Of a stretch of DNA of 21,083 nt, positions 13,991-21,083 are shown in pieces (the stretch's first letter is position 1; the number at the start of each line of letters is the position of its first letter). Under the pieces are notes generated by a model. That model was given only the letters and a program-made list of their open reading frames with translations. It was not told where the DNA came from and did not search any database. The position numbers and the translations under genes were made by a program. The DNA lies in assembly GCA_964588705.1 (NCBI GenBank), contig CAZPQV010000038.1, positions 1 through 21,083 of the forward strand, written 5' to 3'. This DNA is from CAZPQV01 sp964588705. GTDB taxonomy: Bacteria; Bacteroidota; Bacteroidia; Flavobacteriales; Weeksellaceae.

Positions 13991-15378
13991 ATGTTACCAA
14001 AAAGAGACAGCTGGGCAGAACCCTACAAAATAAAAATGGTGGAATTACTTAAAATGACCACCCCTGAACAAAGAAAAAAAGCACTTATAGAAGCAGGTTA
14101 CAACACATTCCTGCTGAAATCCGAAGACGTTTATATCGACCTTCTTACCGATAGCGGAACCAGTGCTATGAGCGACGAACAATGGAGCGGAATGATGCGC
14201 GGAGATGAAGCTTACGCCGGAAGCAAGAATTTCTACAATCTCGAAAAAGCAATGCAGGAAGTGTACGGTTATAAATACCTTGTACCAACTCACCAAGGTC
14301 GCGGTGCCGAAAATATACTTTCTCAAATCATGATTAAACCTGGAGATATTGTTCCGGGAAATATGTATTTCACTACTACAAGATTACACCAGGAACTTGC
14401 AGGAGGAGTTTTTCACGATGTGATTATTGATGAAGCACACGATTCGAATTCGGAATATCCATTCAAAGGAGATGTGGATTTGAATAAAGTTGAAAAATTA
14501 GTTCAGGAATATGGCGCGGATAAAATTCCTTACATCTGTGTTGCAGTTACCGTAAACCTTGCTGGCGGACAACCGGTTTCTATGAAAAACCTGAAAGAAC
14601 TTCGCGCTTACACTCAGGAAAAAGGCATCAAGATCATGCTGGATATGACGAGGATTGCGGAAAATGCCTATTTCATTCAACAAAAAGAAGAAGGTTACCG
14701 TCTGAAAACCATTGCAGAAATCGTAAAAGAAATCTGCAGTTACACGGATGGTGGAACGTTTAGNNNNNNNNNNGTAAGAAAGATGCTTTGGTAAATATCG
14801 GTGGATTTCTTGCGTTAAACGATTGGGATAAATTTGAAGAAGCCAGAAACATGGTGGTAGTATACGAAGGACTTCATACCTACGGCGGACTTGCCGGAAG
14901 AGATATTGAAGCAATGGCCATTGGTATTTACGAGAGTGTTCAGGATGCCCATATGAAAGCCCGAATCGGGCAGGTTCTTTATCTTGGTGATAAGATGCAG
15001 GAATTTGGAATTCCGATTGTTAAACCAATCGGCGGACACGGAATTTTTGTCGATGCAAAGCAGTTCCTGCCACACATTCCACAGGATAATTTCCCGGCAC
15101 AAACGTTAGCAGCAGAAATTTATCTGGACGCAGGAATCCGCACGATGGAGCGCGGAATTGTTTCAGCCGGGAGAAAAGCCAACGGTGAAAACTATTATCC
15201 AAAATTAGAGTTGGTAAGATTTACGATTCCGAGACGTGTTTACACGCAGGCTCATATGGATGTGATTGCTGAATCTACCGCGAGAGTTTACGAAAGAAGA
15301 AATGAGATTAAAGGTCTGAAAATGGTTTATGAACCGAAATATCTGAGATTTTTCCAGGCGAGATTTGAACAGCTATAG
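13991..15378 (+). CDS. Tyrosine phenol-lyase / tryptophanase family beta-eliminating lyase, interrupted by an assembly gap
   Basis: PLP enzyme that splits an aromatic amino acid into pyruvate, ammonia and phenol (or indole). The N-terminal 257 residues read from 13991 to the N run; the rest resumes at 14774 in another frame. After Thr-Phe-AG and before GT-Lys-Lys the family has Ser-Gly-Lys-Lys, so two missing bases would restore the frame, giving 459 aa (C. freundii enzyme: 456). The PLP lysine is the second of the pair just after the gap. Seen: THQGRGAEN (100-108), VNLAGGQPVS (188-197), TRIAENAYF (220-228). Specificity residues match tyrosine phenol-lyase: Thr128 (Thr124 there, Asp in TnaA), TMERG at about 382-386 (Met379 and Arg381 there; Val and Ile in TnaA), plus the substrate arginine at about 407. 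Hence tyrosine phenol-lyase is my preferred call, though tools will often say tryptophanase. Confidence 0.85.
14764..14773. other. Assembly gap (10 N) inside the lyase gene
   Basis: Exactly ten N, flanked by AG on the left and GT on the right. Conservation around the PLP lysine implies that two bases are truly missing (or two plus a multiple of three), so the frameshift between the two gene halves is an artefact. Confidence 0.9.
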
Positions 15379-15385
15379 CATAAAA

Positions 15386-15418
15386 AATCCTTCAAGGATT
15401 TGAAATCCTTGAAGGATT
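15386..15418. repeat. Perfect 15-bp palindromic hairpin
   Basis: AATCCTTCAAGGATT (15386-15400), loop TGA, then AATCCTTGAAGGATT (15404-15418). Each arm is itself an inverted repeat (AATCCTT, one base, AAGGATT), so alternative folds exist. A-rich sequence to the left gives a minus-strand T tail. Confidence 0.75.
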
Positions 15419-15430
15419 GATGATATATAT

Positions 15431-15470
15431 AAACCCTTTCAGAGCTATGAACTCTGAAAGGGTTTTTGAA
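15431..15470. terminator. 14-bp hairpin terminator between convergent genes
   Basis: AAACCCTTTCAGAG (15431-15444) and CTCTGAAAGGGTTT (15452-15465) with a 7-nt loop, followed by more T on the plus strand. It terminates the lyase transcript and perhaps that of the convergent ATPase gene. It shares a CCTTyCA core with the neighbouring palindrome. Confidence 0.8.
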
Positions 15471-15476
15471 TTTAGC

Positions 15477-16606
15477 TTAAAGCAAAAACTTCTGAAAATT
15501 CTGTGGACTTAATTTCTGTATTTTTGTTTGGTAAGTTTCCTGAAAATTCCTTAGCTGTTTTACTTTTGCATTTTCATTCCACTTGATTTCAAAAGCTGAA
15601 ATTTCTCCTGCAGATTCCTCAACATAATCAATTTCCTGCTGAGCTGTCGTTCGCCAAAAATATGAATTGGTGTAAGGATTTTCATAGTTATTTTTCTTGA
15701 TTCTTTCGGCGATTAAGAAATTTTCCCAAAGTGCACCCCTGTCTTCACGCAAACTGATTGGATTGAAGTTGCCAATCACGGCATTTCTGACACCTGTATC
15801 CCAAAAAAAGATTTTTTTTGCCTGTTTCAATTCGTTTCGGATATTTCTGCTAAATGCAGAAAGTTGAAAAACCACAAAACTTTTTTCTAATATTTCAATA
15901 TAGGTTTTAACAGTATTTTTATCAATTCCCAATAATCCCGAAAGTTCGTTATAAGAAATTTCGTTACCGATTTGTAACGCCAATGCTTTCAGCAGATTCT
16001 CCAAGACTTCAGGTTTCTGAATATTGTTATATGACAAAACATCTTTGTACAGATAGCTGTCGGTAAGCAGTTTCAACAATTCTTTTTCGCTGCCCGGATT
16101 CGATATAATTTCCGGATACATTCCGTACAAAATCCGAAGTTCCAGTTGTTGTTGGCTTTTCAGATAGCCAAAAGTGTCGTGGAGTTCTCTCCATGTGATG
16201 GGATACATTTCGTATTCCCATTTTCTTCCGGTCAAGCTTTCAGAAAATCGGTTTTTTATATCAAATGCAGAAGAACCACTGATAATAAGTTGTTTATCTT
16301 TGAACTGATCCACCAATATTTTAGCGGTTAGTCCAATATTTTCAATTCTTTGTGCTTCATCAATGAAGATGAATTTATAGCCAGCTGTTAGATTTCGGAG
16401 CTGTTCGGTATTTGCATTTTCCAATATTGATCTTACTACAGGATCGTCACCATCCAGGAAGAGAACATCTTCTTTTTTCTCCAGAACATTATTAATACTT
16501 GTTGTTTTACCAATTTGTCTGGCACCAACGATAATAATGGCTTTTTTCTTAAAAAGTTTTTCCTAAATTTTATCTTCAATTAGCCGCTTAATAATAGCTA
16601 TTTCAT
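15477..16606 (-). pseudogene. AAA_14 / DUF4143 ATPase, broken near the N-terminus
   Basis: Family architecture: an N-terminal P-loop ATPase (AAA_14) and a C-terminal DUF4143 nuclease-like domain; cellular role of the family is poorly known. The Walker A (GARQIGKTT, encoded at 16526-16500) and the second acidic motif FIFIDEAQR are intact, SGSSAFDI follows (sensor region), and the C-terminal domain has ALWENFLIAE, SYFWRTTAQQEIDYV and AFEIKW, the DUF4143 signature. But an in-frame TAG at 16565-16563 interrupts the typical N-terminal sequence: KRLIEDKI, stop, EKLFKKKAIIIVG. No ATG, GTG or TTG lies between that stop and Walker A; the first TTG (16424) is downstream of it. An ATG at 16606 is one base out of frame. 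So the gene cannot make its ATPase domain as written, unless these are sequencing errors. 361 codons remain open after the stop. Confidence 0.75.
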
Positions 16607-16653
16607 TCTTTAATTCACCAGGTATTAAGAAATATAATGAATCTGTAGCAAAA

Positions 16654-16677
16654 AAATCCCGCATCAATGCGGGATTT
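16654..16677 (-). terminator. Terminator of pnp
   Basis: Perfect 10-bp stem AAATCCCGCA / TGCGGGATTT with a TCAA loop, 21 nt past the pnp stop. The minus-strand tail is T-rich (TTTTTTTGC). Confidence 0.88.
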
Positions 16678-16697
16678 CTGTATATAAAAGACTTTAA

Positions 16698-18908
16698 TTA
16701 TCCTTCGTTGTTTTCACCTTCAGGTTTCTGACCTTCATTATTCTGAGGTCTGTCTTTTCTTTCAGGTCTGTCCTGTCTTGGTTTTCCTTCCGGTTTTGGA
16801 GGTCTTGGAAGAAGCACTTTTCTCGAAAGACGCATTTTCTTTCTGTCGTCGTAACCCATGAATTTCACTTCTACTTCATCTCCTTCAGCGTAAGGGACTT
16901 TATCCAGTCTTCTCCATTCGATTTCTGAAATATGAAGAAGGCCTTCTGTTCCTTTTGCCAATGCTAAGAAAGCACCAAAATCCATTACTTTCACTACTTT
17001 TCCGTTGTAAACCTCGCCTACAACCGGCACGAAAGTAATCTCGTTGATTTTCGCAATTGCTTCGTTAATTTTCGCTCTGTCGGTTCCGGCAATTTCGATA
17101 CGTCCGATTTCACCGATTTCTTCAACACCAATAACAGTATCTGTATCTTTCTGAAGCTGCTGAATGATTTTTCCACCAGGTCCGATAACCGCACCGATGA
17201 AGTCTTTCGGAATCTCAAGAACTTCCATTTTAGGAGCGTGAGGTTTAACGTCTTCTCTTGGTTTATCAATGGTTTTAAGGATTTCACCAAGGATATGTAG
17301 TCTTCCGTCTCTTGCTTGGTTTAGAGCCGTTTCCATGATATCCATCGTTAATCCCTGGATTTTAATATCCATTTGACAAGCGGTGATTCCGTCTGCAGTT
17401 CCGGTTACTTTAAAGTCCATATCTCCAAGGTGGTCTTCATCACCAAGAATATCGGAAAGAACCGTGAATTTTCCTGATTTTGGATCGGTAATCAATCCCA
17501 TTGCGATTCCGGAAACCGGCTTATCAATCTTAACTCCGGCATCCATAAGTGCTAAGGTTCCGGCACAAACCGTCGCCATTGATGATGAACCGTTGGATTC
17601 CAAAATATCAGAAACAATACGGATGGTATAAGGATTTTCTTCAGGAATCATATTCTGAAGTGCTCTCTGAGCAAGGTTCCCGTGTCCAACTTCTCTTCTT
17701 GAAGTCCCTCTTAAAGGCCTTGCTTCACCGGTTGAGAACGGTGGAAAGTTATAATGAAGGAAGAATTTCTCATCGTAGTTAATGGCTACAGAATCCACCA
17801 TATTGGCGTCTTTCATAGAACCAAGCGTTACCGCTGTCAACGACTGAGTTTCACCTCTTGTGAATATTGCAGAACCGTGTGCTCCAGGCAGATAATCTAC
17901 TTCTGACCAAATCGGACGGATTGTTTTAGAATCTCTACCATCCAAACGAATTCCTTCGTTCAGAATCATTTGGCGCATCGCTTCTTTTTCTACATCGTGG
18001 TAATAAACTTTTGCGAATGGTTCCACTTCTTCTCTCTCCTCTTCGGAATACTGAGAAAGGAATTCTTCTAAAACTGCTGCAAAATTATCGTGTCTTTCTT
18101 CTTTTGCAGAAGGCGTTTTCGCTACGGCATAAACTTTATCGTAAGTTTCTTTCCAAACTTTCTCGCGGATTTCTTCGTTGTGAACTTCGTGCTCGTAAGT
18201 TCTTTTTACCTGAGATGAAGGAATTCTTGCAGCCAGTCTTTCCTGTGCTTCAATCTGAACTTTAATTTCTTCGTGCGCATATTTGATGGCTTCAAGCATT
18301 TCTGCCTCAGAAATTTCTTTCATTTCACCTTCAACCATTACGATGGAATCTTTCGTTGCACCCACCATAATATCAAGGTCGGCTTTCTTAAGATTTTCAA
18401 GGCTTGGGTTTACAGAAAGTTCACCATCAATTCTCACCACTCTCACTTCAGACATTGGTCCGTTGAAAGGAATATCGGTAATCGCAATTGCTGCTGAAGC
18501 GGCTAAACCTGCCAAAGCTTCCGGCATTACGTCTTTATCATAAGAAATCAGGGAAATCATCACCTGAACTTCAGCATGGAAATCTTCCGGGAAGAGCGGA
18601 CGAAGAACCCTGTCCACCAATCTCATTGTAAGAACTTCATCGTCTGAAGGTTTAGTTTCTCTTCGGAAGAAGTTACCGGGGATTTTACCTCCTGCGTAGA
18701 ATTTTTCTCTGTAATCTACCGTCAGTGGAAGGAAATCCACTCCCGGGTTTGCGTCTTTGTTGGCTACAACCGTTGCTAAAAGCATTGTTCCGCCACATTT
18801 TACTACTACAGAACCGTTGGCCTGTTTTGCCAGACGTCCTGTCTCAATGGAGATTTCTCTCCCGTCTTTTAATTGAAATTTTTCAATAATTGCTTCTGGA
18901 GCATTCAT
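16698..18908 (-). CDS. pnp: Polyribonucleotide nucleotidyltransferase (PNPase)
   Basis: Phosphorolytic 3'-5' exoribonuclease that degrades mRNA and can add 3' tails; acts as a trimer. The 736-aa product has two RNase PH domains (about 14-145 and 325-550) joined by an alpha-helical domain, a KH domain with IGPGGK at 575-580, and an S1 domain at about 631-698. Active-site features are FSTGEARPLRGTSRREVGHG (391-410) and the metal-binding aspartates in DILGDEDHLGDMDF (Asp490 and Asp496). After S1 comes a 38-residue low-complexity tail rich in Pro, Arg, Lys, Glu and Asn, typical of Bacteroidota PNPases. ATG at 18908. The promoter probably lies in or beyond the N gap at 18942-18951. rpsO lies upstream on the same strand, but two opposite genes separate them. 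Confidence 0.98.
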   Translation of the reverse strand: MNAPEAIIEKFQLKDGREISIETGRLAKQANGSVVVKCGGTMLLATVVANKDANPGVDFLPLTVDYREKFYAGGKIPGNFFRRETKPSDDEVLTMRLVDRVLRPLFPEDFHAEVQVMISLISYDKDVMPEALAGLAASAAIAITDIPFNGPMSEVRVVRIDGELSVNPSLENLKKADLDIMVGATKDSIVMVEGEMKEISEAEMLEAIKYAHEEIKVQIEAQERLAARIPSSQVKRTYEHEVHNEEIREKVWKETYDKVYAVAKTPSAKEERHDNFAAVLEEFLSQYSEEEREEVEPFAKVYYHDVEKEAMRQMILNEGIRLDGRDSKTIRPIWSEVDYLPGAHGSAIFTRGETQSLTAVTLGSMKDANMVDSVAINYDEKFFLHYNFPPFSTGEARPLRGTSRREVGHGNLAQRALQNMIPEENPYTIRIVSDILESNGSSSMATVCAGTLALMDAGVKIDKPVSGIAMGLITDPKSGKFTVLSDILGDEDHLGDMDFKVTGTADGITACQMDIKIQGLTMDIMETALNQARDGRLHILGEILKTIDKPREDVKPHAPKMEVLEIPKDFIGAVIGPGGKIIQQLQKDTDTVIGVEEIGEIGRIEIAGTDRAKINEAIAKINEITFVPVVGEVYNGKVVKVMDFGAFLALAKGTEGLLHISEIEWRRLDKVPYAEGDEVEVKFMGYDDRKKMRLSRKVLLPRPPKPEGKPRQDRPERKDRPQNNEGQKPEGENNEG

Positions 18909-18941
18909 AAAATTGTTTCGTCTTGTGCACTCCGTATTGAG

Positions 18942-18951
18942 NNNNNNNNNN
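18942..18951. other. Assembly gap (10 N) upstream of pnp
   Basis: Ten N flanked by GAG on the left and GTA on the right, 33 nt before the pnp start codon. The true length is unknown; the pnp promoter may be missing here. Confidence 0.9.
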
Positions 18952-18985
18952 GTACGTATTTTTCACAGTATTTTACTGAAATCGT

Positions 18986-19015
18986 TTGATTATGTTGGAA
19001 ATAAATGTAACTTTC
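18986..19015 (+). promoter_or_regulatory. Likely promoter of the DUF4260 gene
   Basis: TTG at 18986-18988 and TAACTTTC at 19008-19015 are 19 nt apart. The -7 box differs from TAnnTTTG in its last base, so support is moderate. Confidence 0.35.
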
Positions 19016-19053
19016 AAAATCTAAAAAAACTTACATTGAACCCGAAGGAACAC

Positions 19054-19410
19054 ATGAAAACCGTGTTGAAGATAGAGTACATTTATCTTTTCATCGTCGG
19101 CGTTTACGGCTATTCTTTAACAGGGATGTCGTGGTGGTGGTTTATCGGATTGTTTTTTGCGCCGGATCTCTCAATGCTTGGCTATCTAAAAAGCCCAAGA
19201 ATTGGTGCTGCTTTATACAATCTCTTTCATCATTTCGGAACAGGAATTCTTTGTTTTCTTCTTGGCAGATACTTAGATTCTAATGGGTTGGAAGTTGCCG
19301 GAATCATTTTATTTTCTCATTCTGCTTTTGACAGAATTTTCGGTTTCGGATTAAAATATCCTGACAGTTTTCATAATACTCATTTGGGTAAAATCGGAGG
19401 AGAAAAGTAA
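19054..19410 (+). CDS. DUF4260 family membrane protein
   Basis: 118 aa with three to four hydrophobic segments (about 8-22, 26-38, 62-73, 80-92). It shows the DUF4260 pattern: MSWWWFIGLFFAPDLSMLGY at 25-44, ALYNLFHHFG at 53-62, a late HSAFDRIFGFGLKY at 89-102 and the ending FHNTHLGKIG at 107-116. Conserved histidines and aspartates near membrane faces suggest metal or lipid binding, but no function is established. The ATG at 19054 is chosen because upstream sequence in frame crosses the N gap and shows no family resemblance. It lies between pnp and rpsO on the opposite strand. Confidence 0.85.
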   Translation: MKTVLKIEYIYLFIVGVYGYSLTGMSWWWFIGLFFAPDLSMLGYLKSPRIGAALYNLFHHFGTGILCFLLGRYLDSNGLEVAGIILFSHSAFDRIFGFGLKYPDSFHNTHLGKIGGEK

Positions 19411-19506
19411 TTTTCGATTTTATTTTTCACAAAAAATTCTCTTAAACTTAGTATTAATGGCATAATATTGGGATTTATTAATTTAAATCACTAAAAAAAT
19501 ACTATT

Positions 19507-19749
19507 ATGGGAATTTTATGGACATTAATCATCGGTGCAGTTGCAGGATGGTTAGGCGCTCAGATTTTTAAGGGCGGAAGTTTAGGTTTAATCGGGAATA
19601 TTATCGTAGGGATAATCGGTGGATTTATCGGATATTGGCTTCTTGGAAGCACATTCGGCACCGAGATTATCGGGCAGATTCTTACCGGAGCTGTCGGCGC
19701 CATTGTGCTGCTTGCTATCATAAATCTTGTCTCCGGAAAGCGGGTATAG
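19507..19749 (+). CDS. GlsB/YeaQ/YmgE family stress response membrane protein
   Basis: 80 aa, almost wholly hydrophobic, with three predicted helices (about 3-19, 28-46, 53-74) separated by glycine-rich turns: GAVAGWLGAQIFKGGSLGLIGN near the start and GIIGGFIGYWLLG in the middle. This is the pattern of the transglycosylase-associated/GlsB family, small inner-membrane proteins often induced by stress; the mechanism is not known. The ATG follows an A-rich stretch. An imperfect -7 box (TAATATTG) lies about 35 nt upstream. It ends 15 nt before a bidirectional terminator shared with rpsO. Confidence 0.9.
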   Translation: MGILWTLIIGAVAGWLGAQIFKGGSLGLIGNIIVGIIGGFIGYWLLGSTFGTEIIGQILTGAVGAIVLLAIINLVSGKRV

Positions 19750-19764
19750 ATTTATTAAAACACA

Positions 19765-19798
19765 AAAAAAAAGCAACTCATTCGAGTTGCTTTTTTTT
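19765..19798. terminator. Bidirectional terminator between glsB-like gene and rpsO
   Basis: Seven G/C-containing pairs (GCAACTC / GAGTTGC, 19773-19779 and 19784-19790) extended by A8/T8 on the outside, with an ATTC loop. Symmetric A and T runs allow it to work for both convergent genes. Confidence 0.9.
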
Positions 19799-19814
19799 CT
19801 ATACAGTACTAAAA

Positions 19815-20084
19815 TTACTTTCTTAATCCTAATTCAGCAATAATTGCTCTGTATCTGTTGATATCCTTATTTTTAAGGTAATCCAACAGTCTTTTTCTTT
19901 TACCTACCAGTTTCACAAGGGATCTTTCAGTTCCGTAGTCTTTGTGATTTTTCTTTAGGTGACCGGTAAGGTGGTTAATTCTGTAAGTGAACAGCGCAAT
20001 CTGTCCTTCTGCAGAACCTGTGTTTTCTGCGTTTCCTCCGTGTTTAGCGAAGATTTCTGATTTTTTCTCTTTAGTTAGGTACAT
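19815..20084 (-). CDS. rpsO: 30S ribosomal protein S15
   Basis: 89-aa primary 16S rRNA-binding protein of the small-subunit platform. Full-length match to the family: start MYLTKEKKSEIFAKHG, then GSAEGQIALFTYRINHLTGH (23-42), HKDYGTERSLVKLVGKRKRL (47-66) and the C-terminal YRAIIAELGLRK. The histidine and aspartate of the HKDY region and SL..LVGKR contact rRNA in known S15 structures. It has its own strong promoter and a terminator. In many bacteria rpsO directly precedes pnp; here about 900 nt and two opposite-strand genes lie between them. Confidence 0.98.
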   Translation of the reverse strand: MYLTKEKKSEIFAKHGGNAENTGSAEGQIALFTYRINHLTGHLKKNHKDYGTERSLVKLVGKRKRLLDYLKNKDINRYRAIIAELGLRK

Positions 20085-20120
20085 TCCAATATTATTTAAT
20101 GATTATTATGTAACGAGGTG

Positions 20121-20150
20121 CAAAAGTACAACAATTTCGCAAACCTGCAA
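20121..20150 (-). promoter_or_regulatory. Strong promoter of rpsO
   Basis: On the minus strand TTG (20150-20148) and TACTTTTG (20128-20121) are 19 nt apart, a full match to the Bacteroidota consensus. The start codon lies about 36 nt downstream of the -7 box. Confidence 0.75.
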
Positions 20151-20226
20151 AGCATTATTGATTTAAACTAAAGAAACTGATAGAAAAAAATGTTAAGAAA
20201 ATCTTAAAATTATAAAAAATTGGTGT

Positions 20227-20234
20227 TATATTTG
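20227..20234 (+). promoter_or_regulatory. -7 promoter element of the lipoprotein gene
   Basis: TATATTTG matches TAnnTTTG and ends 14 nt before the ATG at 20249. No TTG at suitable spacing. A small inverted repeat (TTAAG, four bases, CTTAA) lies just upstream at about 20193-20206. Confidence 0.5.
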
Positions 20235-20248
20235 CATATCAAAACACA

Positions 20249-20872
20249 ATGAAAAAATATCTATTTCTTGGGCTTTTAACGGTTACCGGTGCTGTAGTCC
20301 TCACCAGTTGCATCAACCTTGCCACTTCTACAAAAAATTTAAGCTCAACCAACGGAATAGATACCAAATCCAAATATAACATTGTATATTTTGCTCCCGA
20401 AGTTTATCCGGATATTGAAGAAATAAAATTCCCTTCATATCAGGCGTTTTTCAGTGGTGTAAGCGACCGAATGAGCCGACACCAAAACATGAAGATGACA
20501 CGTATTGACACGCCAATGGAGTACGATAACGTGGATGTTGAAATGATAAAAGAAATCTGCCTGCACAACAATTCGAATGTGGCCATCGTTCCGAAAATAA
20601 AGTATTTCAAAGTGGGCATTGGAAAATATGTTTTTTCAAATCAGGTGGTGGTGAGCATGAAGATGTATGATGCCCAAGGAAATTTCATTGGTGAAACTTC
20701 CTACGACACTTATAAAAAGAATAAAAAAATTCTTGGCAATACCGAAAACTCCATTAAAGAAGGAACTGTAGGTGCCATGAACGAAATCCTGAAGGGAATA
20801 AGAAACATCAACCGCCATTCCGATGTAGAACTTCCAGCTTCAGAAGAAAAGGAATTTATTTCTATTACATAA
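20249..20872 (+). CDS. Lipoprotein of unknown function
   Basis: 207 aa. The N-terminus is a lipoprotein signal: MKKYLFLG, a hydrophobic core, then LTSC with Cys21 as the lipidated residue, so the protein is expected in the outer or inner membrane, facing the periplasm or surface. The residues after Cys21 are INLATS, lacking the acidic run that marks the surface-export signal of some Bacteroidota. The body is mixed alpha/beta: YNIVYFAPEVYPDIEEIKF (43-61), a central part with SNVAIVPKIKYFKVG, then VVVSMKMYDAQGNFIGETSYD and a late helix EGTVGAMNEILKGIRN. This resembles small periplasmic solute or assembly lipoproteins, but I recognise no named family. It is monocistronic, with a short leader. 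Confidence 0.85.
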   Translation: MKKYLFLGLLTVTGAVVLTSCINLATSTKNLSSTNGIDTKSKYNIVYFAPEVYPDIEEIKFPSYQAFFSGVSDRMSRHQNMKMTRIDTPMEYDNVDVEMIKEICLHNNSNVAIVPKIKYFKVGIGKYVFSNQVVVSMKMYDAQGNFIGETSYDTYKKNKKILGNTENSIKEGTVGAMNEILKGIRNINRHSDVELPASEEKEFISIT

Positions 20873-20990
20873 ATCAATCTTTTAACCTTCTGGAGATTAA
20901 AAAGTGAAGTTTTAATTATTCCTAAGCGTATTTATTTAGCTCTTCTCTTTCCAAGACTATAATATTACTTAAAATTTTCATTGTTTTTGA

Positions 20991-21019
20991 TTGTTAAAAA
21001 AAGAGTATTTTTAGCTCTG
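20991..21019 (+). promoter_or_regulatory. Possible promoter of the last gene
   Basis: TTG at 20991-20993 and TAGCTCTG at 21012-21019, 18 nt apart; the -7 box has one mismatch to TAnnTTTG. The ATG follows 14 nt later. Confidence 0.35.
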
Positions 21020-21032
21020 AAACAATTCAGAT

Positions 21033-21083
21033 ATGAAAATCATTTCTCTTGTTCCATCAATTACAGAAGCACTTTTCGATTTT
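21033..21083 (+). CDS. Metal/cobalamin-binding protein (BtuF-like), 5' end only
   Basis: The window ends after 17 codons, MKIISLVPSITEALFDF. The pattern KIISLVPSITEAL is the typical first strand and helix of helical-backbone periplasmic binding proteins related to BtuF, which capture vitamin B12 or metal chelates. There is no signal peptide, which is common for the flavobacterial members that begin directly with this strand. The rest lies outside the window, so the exact ligand is unknown. Confidence 0.7.
   Translation, partial: MKIISLVPSITEALFDF

Noticed and set aside
16698..18908. Several long open frames opposite or out of frame within pnp
   Set aside because: They are shadows of a highly conserved gene; none has family features or its own signals.
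18913..19053. Upstream extension of the DUF4260 protein across the N gap
   Set aside because: It depends on unknown bases; the ATG at 19054 starts exactly at the family's N-terminus.

Overview
The window is a piece of a Flavobacteriia chromosome, most likely Weeksellaceae (Chryseobacterium/Kaistella-like). The pointers are AT-rich sequence, start codons preceded by A-rich stretches rather than Shine-Dalgarno sites, several promoters matching the Bacteroidota pattern TTG-N17-20-TAnnTTTG, and families typical of the group (DUF4260 protein, TsaE next to a PNT-type dehydrogenase, E. coli-type Glk with a Bacteroidota C-terminal half). This assignment is inference from sequence style; no marker was searched. 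It is a draft assembly: two runs of exactly 10 N occur, and one interrupts a gene.

Layout. 1-1191: prfB (RF2), encoded without the usual programmed frameshift. 1192-1622: a gene-free stretch built from degenerate 9-nt and 7-nt repeats, including two 114-nt copies of a composite intergenic repeat. 1623-4474, plus strand: a membrane di-iron hydroxylase (sterol desaturase family), a DedA membrane protein and an exported isoaspartyl peptidase. 4481-7439, plus strand: a heptamer-built hairpin directly before tsaE, then an operon of alanine dehydrogenase-like protein, a small membrane protein and prephenate dehydrogenase. 7487-13691, minus strand: L-serine ammonia-lyase, an alpha/beta hydrolase, a glucokinase-family protein, an outer-membrane beta-barrel protein, formate-tetrahydrofolate ligase and a 44-aa small protein, nearly all separated by strong hairpin terminators. 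13991-15378, plus strand: a tyrosine phenol-lyase/tryptophanase-family gene broken by an assembly gap. 15477-16606, minus: a decayed AAA_14/DUF4143 ATPase gene. 16698-20084: pnp and rpsO on the minus strand, separated by two plus-strand genes (DUF4260 protein, GlsB/YeaQ-type membrane protein). 20249-21083: a lipoprotein of unknown function and the first 17 codons of a BtuF-like metal/cobalamin-binding protein.

Functionally this is mostly housekeeping: translation termination and tRNA t6A modification (prfB, tsaE), ribosome and RNA turnover (rpsO, pnp), and amino-acid and one-carbon metabolism. Several enzymes release pyruvate or ammonia from amino acids (serine ammonia-lyase, tyrosine phenol-lyase, possibly the alanine dehydrogenase-like protein), while TyrA makes the tyrosine precursor.

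I do not see a new defence or mobile system. The points most worth checking are: loss of classical active-site residues in the alanine dehydrogenase-like protein (Lys75 and His96 equivalents) and in the glucokinase (the GGT phosphate loop); specificity residues that make the 'tryptophanase' look like tyrosine phenol-lyase; an amber codon that removes the Walker A region of the AAA_14 gene; the degenerate 7-nt and 9-nt intergenic arrays; and an orphan promoter-terminator pair at 9003-9105 that could define a small RNA.
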